DNA of 64,000 bases. It comes from Chloroflexota bacterium. Its GTDB lineage: Bacteria; Chloroflexota; Dehalococcoidia; FW602-bin16. This document shows positions 52,207 through 60,133 of the stretch, in pieces; within the stretch, counting starts at the first letter, position 1, and every line of letters starts with the position of its first letter. The translations under genes and the position numbers were made by a program. The stretch lies in the NCBI GenBank assembly GCA_004297765.1, contig SCTZ01000179.1, positions 1-64,000 of the forward strand, written 5' to 3'. Under the pieces are notes generated by a model, which worked only from the letters and a program-made list of their open reading frames with translations, made no database searches and was not told the origin of the DNA.

Positions 52207-54174
52207 CTACAACTCCCGACCAACCCGGTGTCCCGCCCGTATGGCCTCCCCGATGCCAAAGACCGTGTTGACCGCGCAGTCAGCATCGCCGATCAGGTAC
52301 AGTTCCGGGACCAGCCCCTCGAGCGCCCTGTACAGCGTGTCGTTTGGCGCCTTCCCGGTGACCAGGATCACCGTGTCTACGTCCTCAATATTCCGCTGTT
52401 CGAACGTATGGACATCGCTCGTCGCGACCATGCGGTCCGCGATGGCGTCGATGCGGGTGCGCGGCGTGAGCGTCACCTTGCCCGCGATGCGGGCGTACAC
52501 CCAGGGCAACTGCATGTTGGGCACCAGGTAGGAGCCCACGAATGGATCGCTGGTCAGGATCTCGACCGAGCTTCCTCGCTCAACCAGCCACTCGGCTAGA
52601 CCAGGCCCTACCAGGTATCCGGTCTCGTCCGCGATAACGACGCGGCGGCCGGCCATCTTCCGCCCCAAGAGGATCTCCTCGGGCGTGGCCACGTTCTCCC
52701 GGTCCCAGCCTGGAATAGGAGCGAGCGTTTGCGCGCTAAGACCGTCGCGCAAGTAGGACGCTCCGGTCGCGACCACCACGACGTCCGGCTGGAGCCGACG
52801 CACCGTCTCCACCGATACCTCCTCACCCAGGTGGCACTCGATGCTCCATTGAGACACCTGCCGTTTCAGCCAGCGGACGATCCCTCCGATCTCGTCTCGA
52901 CCGGGCAGACGCGCAGCCAGGTTTACCTGGCCGCCGAGAGCGTCCTCTCTTTCATAGAGCAGAACCCGGTGCCCCCTCAGGACCGCCACCCGGGCCGCTT
53001 CCAGACCAGCTGGACCACCACCAACCACCAGCACGTTCTTCCGGGTCGGCGCGGCCTGGAGGGTGCCAGCGCCCAGCATCTGCTCTCGTCCCACGGTTGG
53101 GTTCACGGTACAAGCGACGGGCAGTCCAACCTGCTGACGTCCGATGCAGTTCTCGTTGTCGCCCAGGCAGGGGCGGATATCGTCCAAGCGACCCTCGCGG
53201 GCCTTCGTGCACAACTCCGGGTCGGCGATCTGTGCGCGGGTCATGATGACCAGATCCGCGTGTCCGTCGGCCAGGATCTGCTCGGCGTGGACGGGATCGA
53301 CGATCCGACCCGCGGCCATCACCGGAATGCGCTCGACAACCTCGCGAACGGCGGCGGCGGCGTGGACCATGAAGCCGAGCGGCGCGTACATGGGGGCCGT
53401 CAGTAGGTGCCCCTGGTGCGGCTCCAGCACGGCGTCAGCGCTGAGGTAATCGACCTGGCCCGTGCCCTCCAGGATGCGGGCGATCTCCTGACCTTGTTCC
53501 AGAGTGATGCCCCCGGGCAGCAACTCGTCGACGTCCAGGCGCACCCCCACGGCCATCTCCCGACCGACCTCAGTCCGGATCGTGTCGATGACCTCCAGCA
53601 GAAAGGTCAGCCGCGCCTCCAAGGAGCCCCCGTACCTGTCGGTGCGCTTGTTATAGAGCGGGGAATTGAACTGCTGGGCGCCGGCCCCGTGACTGGCGTG
53701 AATCTCCACACCGTCGATCCCGGCCTCCCGCAGGTGGCGGGCGCTACGGCCATAGAAGGCGACCCAGCCCTCGATCTCTTTGACCGTGGCCGCGCGGGCG
53801 GTGGTGCGGGTCCACAGATCCGGCATCATGGACGGAGCCAGCCCTCCCCACACCCCGACGTTGACCAATTCGCAGAAGACGGTGGCGCCGTGCTCGTGTA
53901 CCATCCGCGCGATCGTGCGAAGGCCGGGGATGGAGCGCTCGTCGTAGGCGCGAATCAAAGAGAAGCGTCTGGTCGTCGGCGCCGCCAGGCAAGGCTCAAT
54001 CTCGATCAGTCCCGCGCCGCCCCTGGCTCGCTCGGCATAGTAGTAGGCGAGCCGCTCAGTCGGAAGCCCGCCCGCGGCGAAGAGCGTGGTGTGCGGGGCG
54101 CTCACGATTCGATTGCGAATCGTGACGGGCCCGATCCGGATCGGGCTGAACAGGTAGCGAAACTGATCGGTCAT
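52207..54174 (-). CDS. NADH:flavin oxidoreductase (old-yellow-enzyme/2,4-dienoyl-CoA reductase type)
   Basis: A 655-residue protein. It combines an N-terminal FMN-binding TIM barrel (residues 1 to about 345; HASHGAGAQQFNSPLYNKRTD, AAGRIVDP) with a 4Fe-4S segment and a C-terminal FAD/NAD domain (VLVVGGGPAGLEAARVA). The cluster segment reads CLGDNENC ... ACTVNP: the second cysteine of the usual CxxCxxxC is Asp. Such enzymes act on enoyl-CoAs, N-methyl compounds or aromatic substrates. The ATG at 54174 has GGGGACC upstream. ArsR is encoded just upstream on the same strand, which suggests control by it. Confidence 0.85.
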   Translation of the reverse strand: MTDQFRYLFSPIRIGPVTIRNRIVSAPHTTLFAAGGLPTERLAYYYAERARGGAGLIEIEPCLAAPTTRRFSLIRAYDERSIPGLRTIARMVHEHGATVFCELVNVGVWGGLAPSMMPDLWTRTTARAATVKEIEGWVAFYGRSARHLREAGIDGVEIHASHGAGAQQFNSPLYNKRTDRYGGSLEARLTFLLEVIDTIRTEVGREMAVGVRLDVDELLPGGITLEQGQEIARILEGTGQVDYLSADAVLEPHQGHLLTAPMYAPLGFMVHAAAAVREVVERIPVMAAGRIVDPVHAEQILADGHADLVIMTRAQIADPELCTKAREGRLDDIRPCLGDNENCIGRQQVGLPVACTVNPTVGREQMLGAGTLQAAPTRKNVLVVGGGPAGLEAARVAVLRGHRVLLYEREDALGGQVNLAARLPGRDEIGGIVRWLKRQVSQWSIECHLGEEVSVETVRRLQPDVVVVATGASYLRDGLSAQTLAPIPGWDRENVATPEEILLGRKMAGRRVVIADETGYLVGPGLAEWLVERGSSVEILTSDPFVGSYLVPNMQLPWVYARIAGKVTLTPRTRIDAIADRMVATSDVHTFEQRNIEDVDTVILVTGKAPNDTLYRALEGLVPELYLIGDADCAVNTVFGIGEAIRAGHRVGREL

Positions 54175-54271
54175 GTCGAGGTCCCCTTTTCGTCGTGATC
54201 CTGTCCGCTCGTCCGTGGAGAGACGCGTGTCCAGGCGCTGCATATAACGTTCAACGTCACGTGCTACCAGT

Positions 54272-54628
54272 CTATCGCACGGGCCGGGATGGTGTCCAAT
54301 CACCCGCGACCTCCTCGTCGGCCATATCCTGCAGGTCGATGAGATGGTTAGCGAAGATCTCACGGGCGGTGTCGAGCAGGTCGAACACTTTGGGATCACG
54401 CACGCGGTAGTAGACGCTGGTTCCTTCCTTGCGCCCGTCCACGACATGCTGCCCGCGCAGGACCGCTAGCTGCTGAGACACGGATGAGGATTCGATAGAC
54501 AGAAGGGCCTGCAACTCCGAGACCGTCTTCTCACCCGGCCGCAGGAGCTCGAGGATCCGAATCCGCGTCGGGTGCGCCAGCGCCTTGAACAGCTCCGCTT
54601 TGAAGCCATGTAACGGCTGCCTGGTCAT
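54272..54628 (-). CDS. ArsR/SmtB-family transcriptional repressor
   Basis: A 118-residue winged-helix protein: FKALAHPTRIRILELLRPGEKTVSEL and SIESSSVSQQLAVLRGQHVV give the recognition helix, followed by the DGRKEGTSVYYRVRDP wing. It has no cysteine at all, so the usual metal ligands of ArsR/SmtB and the two sulfide-sensing cysteines are absent; the inducer is unknown. GAGGAGG lies before the ATG. It precedes the flavoprotein gene and is divergent from the hyf operon. Confidence 0.9.
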   Translation of the reverse strand: MTRQPLHGFKAELFKALAHPTRIRILELLRPGEKTVSELQALLSIESSSVSQQLAVLRGQHVVDGRKEGTSVYYRVRDPKVFDLLDTAREIFANHLIDLQDMADEEVAGDWTPSRPVR

Positions 54629-54669
54629 GATGCACCTCCTCGACCTGATGTATGCAAATTTTACTATCT

Positions 54670-54681
54670 TGCCAATTGGTA
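54670..54681. promoter_or_regulatory. Candidate ArsR operator
   Basis: The dyad TGCCAATTGGTA, with perfect core CCAATTGG, lies 42 bases upstream of the arsR ATG within the promoter area. A short TAAAAT -10-like element for arsR overlaps its edge. Confidence 0.4.
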
Positions 54682-54745
54682 AAGAATAACATGGCATGTA
54701 GACGCCTTCAAGGTTAACCGGATATCTGACGGGCACCCCAGCCCC

Positions 54746-54774
54746 TTGACACCGGCCTGGGCCCTTATTATAAT
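54746..54774 (+). promoter_or_regulatory. Consensus sigma-70 promoter of the hyf operon
   Basis: TTGACA (54746-54751) and TATAAT (54769-54774) are both perfect and are 17 bases apart. Expected start is about 54781. This gives an mRNA leader of about 260 bases before hyfB. Confidence 0.85.
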
Positions 54775-54786
54775 CTGTCTGCCCAG

Positions 54787-54810
54787 CAAGATGCTAATCT
54801 TTGCATCTTG
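54787..54810 (+). promoter_or_regulatory. Inverted repeat at the hyf transcription start
   Basis: Perfect 8-base arms CAAGATGC and GCATCTTG with an 8-base spacer lie just downstream of the predicted start. It may be a repressor operator or a 5' protective hairpin. Confidence 0.5.
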
Positions 54811-54837
54811 TCAGAGAGCAAGAAAAACCAAAACGTG

Positions 54838-54955
54838 AGTGCCGAAGCCACCGTGGGTGGCACGGGGGAACCAGGGGTCGTGGGGTGAATTCTCCCTCGG
54901 GGGGATAGGGCAGGGGCCTTTCTGTCCGAACCCGTCAGCTTACCTCGCAGGCATG
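54838..54955 (+). ncRNA. c-di-AMP riboswitch (ydaO-yuaA type)
   Basis: The leader has the conserved ydaO blocks in order: GTGCCGAAGCC, ACGGGGGAACC, TGGGGTGAATT, GGATAGGG, and CCGAACCCGTCAGCTTACC followed by TCGCAGGC. A closing helix forms between GTGCC (54839-54843) and GGCAT (54950-54954). An intrinsic terminator begins three bases later. The class is known to switch genes off when c-di-AMP is high. Its usual targets are ion transport and cell-wall genes, so a hydrogenase operon is unexpected. The call rests on conserved blocks and pairing, not on a covariance score. Confidence 0.85.
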
Positions 54956-54957
54956 GA

Positions 54958-55000
54958 GGGGCCACACCGAGCGCGCAGCGCGCCCGGGTGGCCCCTTTTT
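54958..55000 (+). terminator. Riboswitch-linked intrinsic terminator
   Basis: GGGGCCAC (54958-54965) pairs with GTGGCCCC (54988-54995), with an inner GCGCGC stem, and five T residues follow. It sits between the riboswitch and hyfB, as an expression platform. Confidence 0.85.
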
Positions 55001-55038
55001 CGCTGGTTTTAGCGCGGCACCAGACAGACGGAGTGAGC

Positions 55039-57051
55039 ATGACGTACAAGGAGCCCTACATAGCCCTGGCACCGGTGATGATCTACGCCCTGGGAGCGCT
55101 GCTGGATCTGGTCGATCGCAGGACATCGAGCGCCGTCTCGCACGCAACGGCCCTTCTCGGAAGTCTGGTCGGTCTGGCCGTCGCGCTCAACGCCCTCCTC
55201 TCCGGCAGCACGCAGCAATTCACGCTGTTCGCGGTGGCGCCCTTCGCCAGTCTCAGCTTTCGGCTCGACCCTCTCGCGGCCTACTTTCTCCTGGTGATCT
55301 CGGTCGTGGCGGCCGCCGTCTCGCTCTACGCCATCGGATACCTGCGCGGTGAGCATGGGTCGTCGGTCGGCCTGGGCGCGGCCTTCAACGGCTTCCTGGC
55401 CACCATGGCCCTGGTGGTGCTGGCCGATAGCGTCTTCGCCTTCCTATTCGCCTGGGAGGCCATGTCGCTGGTCTCGTTCTTTCTAGTCATCCACCATAGC
55501 GAACAGAAGGAGGTGCGGCGGGCCGGATTCGTGTATCTGGTCATGACACACGCCGGCACCGCTTTTCTGCTGGTGGGCTTCTTCCTGCTCTCCACGGCCG
55601 CGGGCAGCCTCGATTTCGAGGCGCTTCGGGCGGCTTCGACCAGCCTATCGCCGCTGGTGCGCGACAGCGTGTTTCTACTGGCGCTGGTGGCCTTCGGCAC
55701 GAAGGCCGGTATTATCCCGCTCCACGTCTGGCTTCCGCGCGCCCATCCCGCCGCGCCGAGCCACGTCTCGGCCCTAATGAGTGGCGTGATGATCAAGACG
55801 GCCATCTACGGTCTGCTGCGCATCGGCTGGGAGCTGGCCGGGCCGGGACCGGTCTGGTGGGGCGGGCTGATCCTGGCGCTGGGAGCCGCCTCGGCCGTTC
55901 TGGGCGTGCTCTACGCCCTGATGGAGCACGATCTGAAGCGGCTGCTGGCCTACCACAGTGTCGAGAACATCGGCATCATCCTGATGGGGCTGGGCGCGGC
56001 CTTCCTGCTGGCGCCGCTGGGACATCCCACGGCGGCAGCCCTGGCGCTCCTGGCCTGCCTGTACCACGTGCTCAACCACGCCGTCTTCAAGGGGCTGCTC
56101 TTTCTGGGCGCCGGCGCAGTCCAGCAGGCCACGCGCACGCGCGACCTGGAGTCGCTGGGTGGGCTCATCCGGCGCATGCCCTGGACCGGCGTAACCTTCC
56201 TGGTCGGCGCCGCCGCCATCTCGGCTCTCCCACCGCTCAACGGTTTTGCGAGCGAGTGGCTCACCTTCCAGTCCCTTTTGGCCGTGGGCACCGCCGCCGC
56301 GGGGCCGGTCCTCACGGTTGGCGCGGCGGCCGCCGCGGGGCTGCTGTCCCTGACCGGCGGGTTGGCCGCGTTCTGCTTCGTCAAGGCCTTCGGGATCGCC
56401 TTCCTTGGCATGCCACGCGGCGCGGCGGCCGGCGCGGCCCGGGAGGTCGGGCGACCAATGCTGTTGGGCATGGGTCTCCTGGCCGTACTCTGCTTCGCCC
56501 TCGGGCTGATCCCAACTGGCATGGCCCGACTACTGGCTCCGGTGACGAGCGCGCTGGTGGGCGCGGTCGCTCAGCCCTCTCTCAGTCTGACCCCTCTGCC
56601 CGCGACCACGCGGGGCGGCTCCCTGGCGCCGCTGGCGCTCCTAGGGCTGCTGGTGGCGCTGGGACTCCTCGCTTTCCTGCTGGGCCGCCTCATCGGAGGC
56701 CCCGTGCAGACGCGGCTGGCGCCGCCCTGGTGCTGCGGGATCACGCTGGAGCCCTCCATGCAGTACAGCGCCTCCGCGCTGGCCAAGCCGGTCCGGATCG
56801 TCTTCCGTACGCTGGTGCGGCCCTACAACGTCATCACGCGCACGCACGGGCTGGGGATTCCGTACTTCGTCTCATCCGTGCAGTACGAAGCGGGCATCCA
56901 CCCTGTATATGAACGGTACCTCTACACCCCGACCGTCCGGGCGCTGCTGACCCTGGCGCACCAGATTCGACTGCTCCAAACCGGCAGCCTGCGGACCTAC
57001 CTGGCCTACGTCTTCGCGACGCTGGTCGTCGTGCTACTCCTGACCCGATGA
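55039..57051 (+). CDS. hyfB: Hydrogenase-4 component B (proton-translocating subunit)
   Basis: A 670-residue, NuoL/MrpA-related membrane protein. It has FAWEAMSLVSFFLVI, FGTKAGIIPLHVWLPRAHPAAPSHVSA and KRLLAYHSVENIGIILMG, with the conserved helix lysines and glutamate needed for proton movement, and the C-terminal helix bundle of HyfB/HycC. GGAG precedes the ATG at 55039; an upstream in-frame ATG at 54988 lies inside the terminator. It is the first gene of the operon. Confidence 0.92.
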   Translation: MTYKEPYIALAPVMIYALGALLDLVDRRTSSAVSHATALLGSLVGLAVALNALLSGSTQQFTLFAVAPFASLSFRLDPLAAYFLLVISVVAAAVSLYAIGYLRGEHGSSVGLGAAFNGFLATMALVVLADSVFAFLFAWEAMSLVSFFLVIHHSEQKEVRRAGFVYLVMTHAGTAFLLVGFFLLSTAAGSLDFEALRAASTSLSPLVRDSVFLLALVAFGTKAGIIPLHVWLPRAHPAAPSHVSALMSGVMIKTAIYGLLRIGWELAGPGPVWWGGLILALGAASAVLGVLYALMEHDLKRLLAYHSVENIGIILMGLGAAFLLAPLGHPTAAALALLACLYHVLNHAVFKGLLFLGAGAVQQATRTRDLESLGGLIRRMPWTGVTFLVGAAAISALPPLNGFASEWLTFQSLLAVGTAAAGPVLTVGAAAAAGLLSLTGGLAAFCFVKAFGIAFLGMPRGAAAGAAREVGRPMLLGMGLLAVLCFALGLIPTGMARLLAPVTSALVGAVAQPSLSLTPLPATTRGGSLAPLALLGLLVALGLLAFLLGRLIGGPVQTRLAPPWCCGITLEPSMQYSASALAKPVRIVFRTLVRPYNVITRTHGLGIPYFVSSVQYEAGIHPVYERYLYTPTVRALLTLAHQIRLLQTGSLRTYLAYVFATLVVVLLLTR

Positions 57052-57064
57052 GGAGAGACTCTAT

Positions 57065-57991
57065 ATGAACTCCGCTCTGCTCGCCACCAATTTTGGCCTG
57101 GCCCTCGTCATCGCGCCCCTGCTGAACGGCATCATCAAGAAATCCAAGGCCGGCTGGCAGAACCGGCGTGGGCCCGGCATCCTGCAGCCGTGGTACGACA
57201 TCATAAAGTATCTGGGACGCGAGAGCGTCGTCTCCGAGCACGCCTCGTGGATCACGCGCTGGTCGCCCTTCGTCTACTTCGGGGCGCATCTGGCCGCGGC
57301 CGGTCTGGTACCCACAGTACTCGCGATCTCGCCGCTGGGTGGCGTGGGGGACGTGATCCTGCTGGTTGGACTGCTGGCGCTGGCCCGCTTTGCCCTGGCT
57401 CTGGCCGCGCTGGACACAGCCAGCAACTTCGGCGGGATGGGCACCAGCCGCGAGCTGGCCTTCGCGGCGCTGGTGGAGCCGGCCCTGCTGCTGTCCCTCT
57501 TCGCGCTGGCCATACCGGTCGGCTCGACAGCGCTGGGCGCCCTGGTTGTCGACGGGGGCGTGACCGTAGCACGCGCCCTGGCCCTGGGAGCGCTCTTCAT
57601 CGTCGCCATCGCCGAGACCGGTCGCATCCCCGTCGACAACCCGGACACCCATCTCGAGCTGACCATGGCCCACGAGGGCATGCTGCTCGAATACTCCGGA
57701 CGGCCGCTGGGTTTGCTGCTATGGGCCACCCACATCAAACAGTTGGTCGTGGTCTCACTGCTAGCAGCGCTCTTTCTGCCCTGGGGCATCGCCCACGAGG
57801 CGACGCCGACCGCCCTGGCAATCGGCGTAGGCGCCTATCTGCTCAAGCTGGGGCTGATCGGATTGGCCCTGGCCCTGGTCGAAACGACCAACGTCAAGAT
57901 GCGCATCTTCCGCGTGCCCGAGCTCCTGGGCGCGTCGTGTCTGCTCGGGCTGCTGGCCGTGATCTCCGACTACCTGGTGGGAGGCTACTAG
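57065..57991 (+). CDS. hyfC: Hydrogenase-4 component C (NuoH-like)
   Basis: A 308-residue, eight-helix membrane protein that joins the catalytic arm to the ion pump. Family blocks are KSKAGWQNRRGPGILQPWYDI, SNFGGMGTSRELAFAALVEPAL, IPVDNPDTHLELTMAHEG and LVETTNVKMRIFRVPELLG. AGGAGAG lies upstream of the ATG. It follows hyfB by 13 bases and precedes hyfE by 1. Confidence 0.93.
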   Translation: MNSALLATNFGLALVIAPLLNGIIKKSKAGWQNRRGPGILQPWYDIIKYLGRESVVSEHASWITRWSPFVYFGAHLAAAGLVPTVLAISPLGGVGDVILLVGLLALARFALALAALDTASNFGGMGTSRELAFAALVEPALLLSLFALAIPVGSTALGALVVDGGVTVARALALGALFIVAIAETGRIPVDNPDTHLELTMAHEGMLLEYSGRPLGLLLWATHIKQLVVVSLLAALFLPWGIAHEATPTALAIGVGAYLLKLGLIGLALALVETTNVKMRIFRVPELLGASCLLGLLAVISDYLVGGY

Positions 57992-57992
57992 G

Positions 57993-58661
57993 ATGATCGC
58001 CCTCGACGTCGACTCCGCACACCACATACTCAATAGCCTGGCCGTGCTGCTCCTGGCCACGGCCCTCTGGTCGATCCTCGTCCGCCGACTGGATAGCTCC
58101 ATTCGATTGCTGGGGCTGCAGGGGCTGCTGCTGGCCGCCGCCGCGGCCGTGGTGGCCCTGAGCAGTGGCACTGCTCACGCCTACGTCGCGGTCGTCATCA
58201 CGCTGGCGATCAAGGCCGTGGCCGTGCCCGGGATCCTGCTGTTCGCGCTGCGCGAGGTCAAGCTCAAGCGCGAGGTAGAGATGGCGCTCTCGCGCCGCTT
58301 CGCGTTTCCGCTGGCCATCGGACTGGTGCTGGTGGCCTACGACGTGGTGGCCCCGCTGGAGACCTTGGACGGGCTGCTGGCTCACGAGGCTCTGCCGGCG
58401 GCCGTGGCCATGCTGCTGATCGGGCTCTTCAACATGTTGATCCGCAAGAAGGCCCTCAGTCAGATCATTGGCATCGTGGCCATGGAGAACGGCCTGTACC
58501 TGATGGCCGTGGTCGCCACCAGCGGGTTGCCGCTGGCTGTGGAGCTGGGCGTGGCTGCCGATCTCGTGACCGGCGTCCTGGTCATGTCCATGTACGCGCG
58601 CCAGATTCACCGCACCTTCAACACTATCAACACCGATCGGCTTCGGACTCTGCGAGGATGA
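57993..58661 (+). CDS. hyfE: Hydrogenase-4 component E (NuoK-like)
   Basis: A 222-residue membrane protein with about seven helices. The NuoK-like half holds the intramembrane Glu in GIVAMENGLYLMAVV. The family is present in hydrogenase-4 and related group-4 complexes. Its stop overlaps the hyfF start by ATGA. Confidence 0.9.
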   Translation: MIALDVDSAHHILNSLAVLLLATALWSILVRRLDSSIRLLGLQGLLLAAAAAVVALSSGTAHAYVAVVITLAIKAVAVPGILLFALREVKLKREVEMALSRRFAFPLAIGLVLVAYDVVAPLETLDGLLAHEALPAAVAMLLIGLFNMLIRKKALSQIIGIVAMENGLYLMAVVATSGLPLAVELGVAADLVTGVLVMSMYARQIHRTFNTINTDRLRTLRG

Positions 58662-60133
58662 CTATGGAACTGTTGGCTCTGCTCGCGGCCCCGCTCGTCA
58701 CGGGAGTAATCTGCCGGCTTGCGCCCCGTCGGTCCTGGGTGGAAGCGCTGAACGCCATCGGGGCCACGCTGACGCTGGGCGCCGGGTTGGCCCTGGCTCT
58801 GCGCGTCTTCCGCTCCGGGCCGGTTACGGCGCTGGGCGATCTGCTCTACGTCGACGCGCTGGGGGCGTTGATCACCCTCGTGATCGTCGTCGTTGGATTC
58901 CTGGCCGCGCTGTACTCGACCGGCTACATCAAGCGCGACGTCGAGCACGGCAAGGTGCCGGACGGACACGTCGGTTGGTACTACCTGGGCTACCACGCCT
59001 TCATCTGGACAATGCTGGTGACCGGGACTGTCAATAACCTGGGGCTGCTGTGGGTGGCCATCGAGGCCACCACCATCGTCTCCGCCCTGCTGGTCGGGTT
59101 CTACCGGACCAAGGCGGCCCTGGAAGCCGCCTGGAAGTACCTGGTGCTGTGCACGGTGGGGATCACCTTCGCCCTGTTCGGCGTCCTTTTGACCTACTAC
59201 GCCTCCCTCCACGCGCTCGGCGAGGAAGCTGGGTTGAACTGGACCGCCCTTGTCGCGCACGCCAACCAACTCGACCCAGGACTGATCAAGCTGGCCTTCG
59301 TGTTCGTCCTGATCGGTTTTGGCACCAAGGCCGGCTTCGCGCCGCTGCACAACTGGCTTCCGGACGCGCACAGCCAGGCGCCGTCCCCGGTGAGCGCGGT
59401 CCTCTCGGGCGTGCTGCTCAAGTGCGGGCTGTATGGTGTGCTGCGCTTTCACATGATCGCCGCGGGCACGCTGGGCCCCGAGTTCTCCTCCCGGCTGCTG
59501 CTCGGCTTCGGCCTTCTATCCGTCGTAGTGGCCGTACCGTTCATCCTCGTCCAGCGCGATCTAAAGCGGCTGCTGGCCTACAGCAGTGTGGAGCACCTGG
59601 GGTTAATCGCGGTGGCCATCGGGCTGGGTGGACCGCTGGGCCTCTACGCGGGGCTGCTGCATCTGCTCAATCACGCCATAACGAAGCCGCTGCTCTTCTT
59701 CGTGGCTGGCAACCTTTCCCATCGCTATGGGACAACGCGGATGGCGCGCATTCGTAGCGCTGTTCAGACCATGCCCCTCACGGGGACCATGCTCTTGCTG
59801 GGCATCTTCGCGATCACCGGCGTTCCGCCGTTCGGGATCTTCGTCACCGAATTCGGCGTGATCGGCGCCGGCTTCGCCCTCGGCAACACGCCCGTGGCGC
59901 TGGTCGTCATCGCCGCGGTAGTCATCGTCTTCGCGGGCGCCTTCGGACACGCCCTGGACATGGCCTTCGGACGGCCCCGCGTGCGTCTCAGCCCCGTTCT
60001 GATCGGTCCTCTCGGCACGGTCGCGCTGGTGGTGCCGATGGCTCTGATGGTTTTGTTCGGCCTATACGTCCCGCCTCCCATAAGCCAGGTCGTCCGGCAG
60101 GTGGCGCAGATCCTCGGCGGAGGTGGACTATGA
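58658..60133 (+). CDS. hyfF: Hydrogenase-4 component F (antiporter-like subunit)
   Basis: A 491-residue, 14-helix NuoN/NuoM-related subunit. The conserved blocks are LLWVAIEATTIVSALLVGFYR, FGTKAGFAPLHNWLPDAHSQAPSPVSAVL and KRLLAYSSVEHLGLIAVAIG. It is the second proton-pumping subunit of the operon; a HyfD equivalent is absent. It overlaps hyfE and hyfG by 4 bases each. An alternative ATG two codons later is possible. Confidence 0.92.
   Translation: MTMELLALLAAPLVTGVICRLAPRRSWVEALNAIGATLTLGAGLALALRVFRSGPVTALGDLLYVDALGALITLVIVVVGFLAALYSTGYIKRDVEHGKVPDGHVGWYYLGYHAFIWTMLVTGTVNNLGLLWVAIEATTIVSALLVGFYRTKAALEAAWKYLVLCTVGITFALFGVLLTYYASLHALGEEAGLNWTALVAHANQLDPGLIKLAFVFVLIGFGTKAGFAPLHNWLPDAHSQAPSPVSAVLSGVLLKCGLYGVLRFHMIAAGTLGPEFSSRLLLGFGLLSVVVAVPFILVQRDLKRLLAYSSVEHLGLIAVAIGLGGPLGLYAGLLHLLNHAITKPLLFFVAGNLSHRYGTTRMARIRSAVQTMPLTGTMLLLGIFAITGVPPFGIFVTEFGVIGAGFALGNTPVALVVIAAVVIVFAGAFGHALDMAFGRPRVRLSPVLIGPLGTVALVVPMALMVLFGLYVPPPISQVVRQVAQILGGGGL

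Noticed and set aside
53407-54198. A 263-residue plus-strand frame over the flavoprotein gene
   Set aside because: Antisense shadow; the minus-strand protein has clear FMN and FAD motifs.
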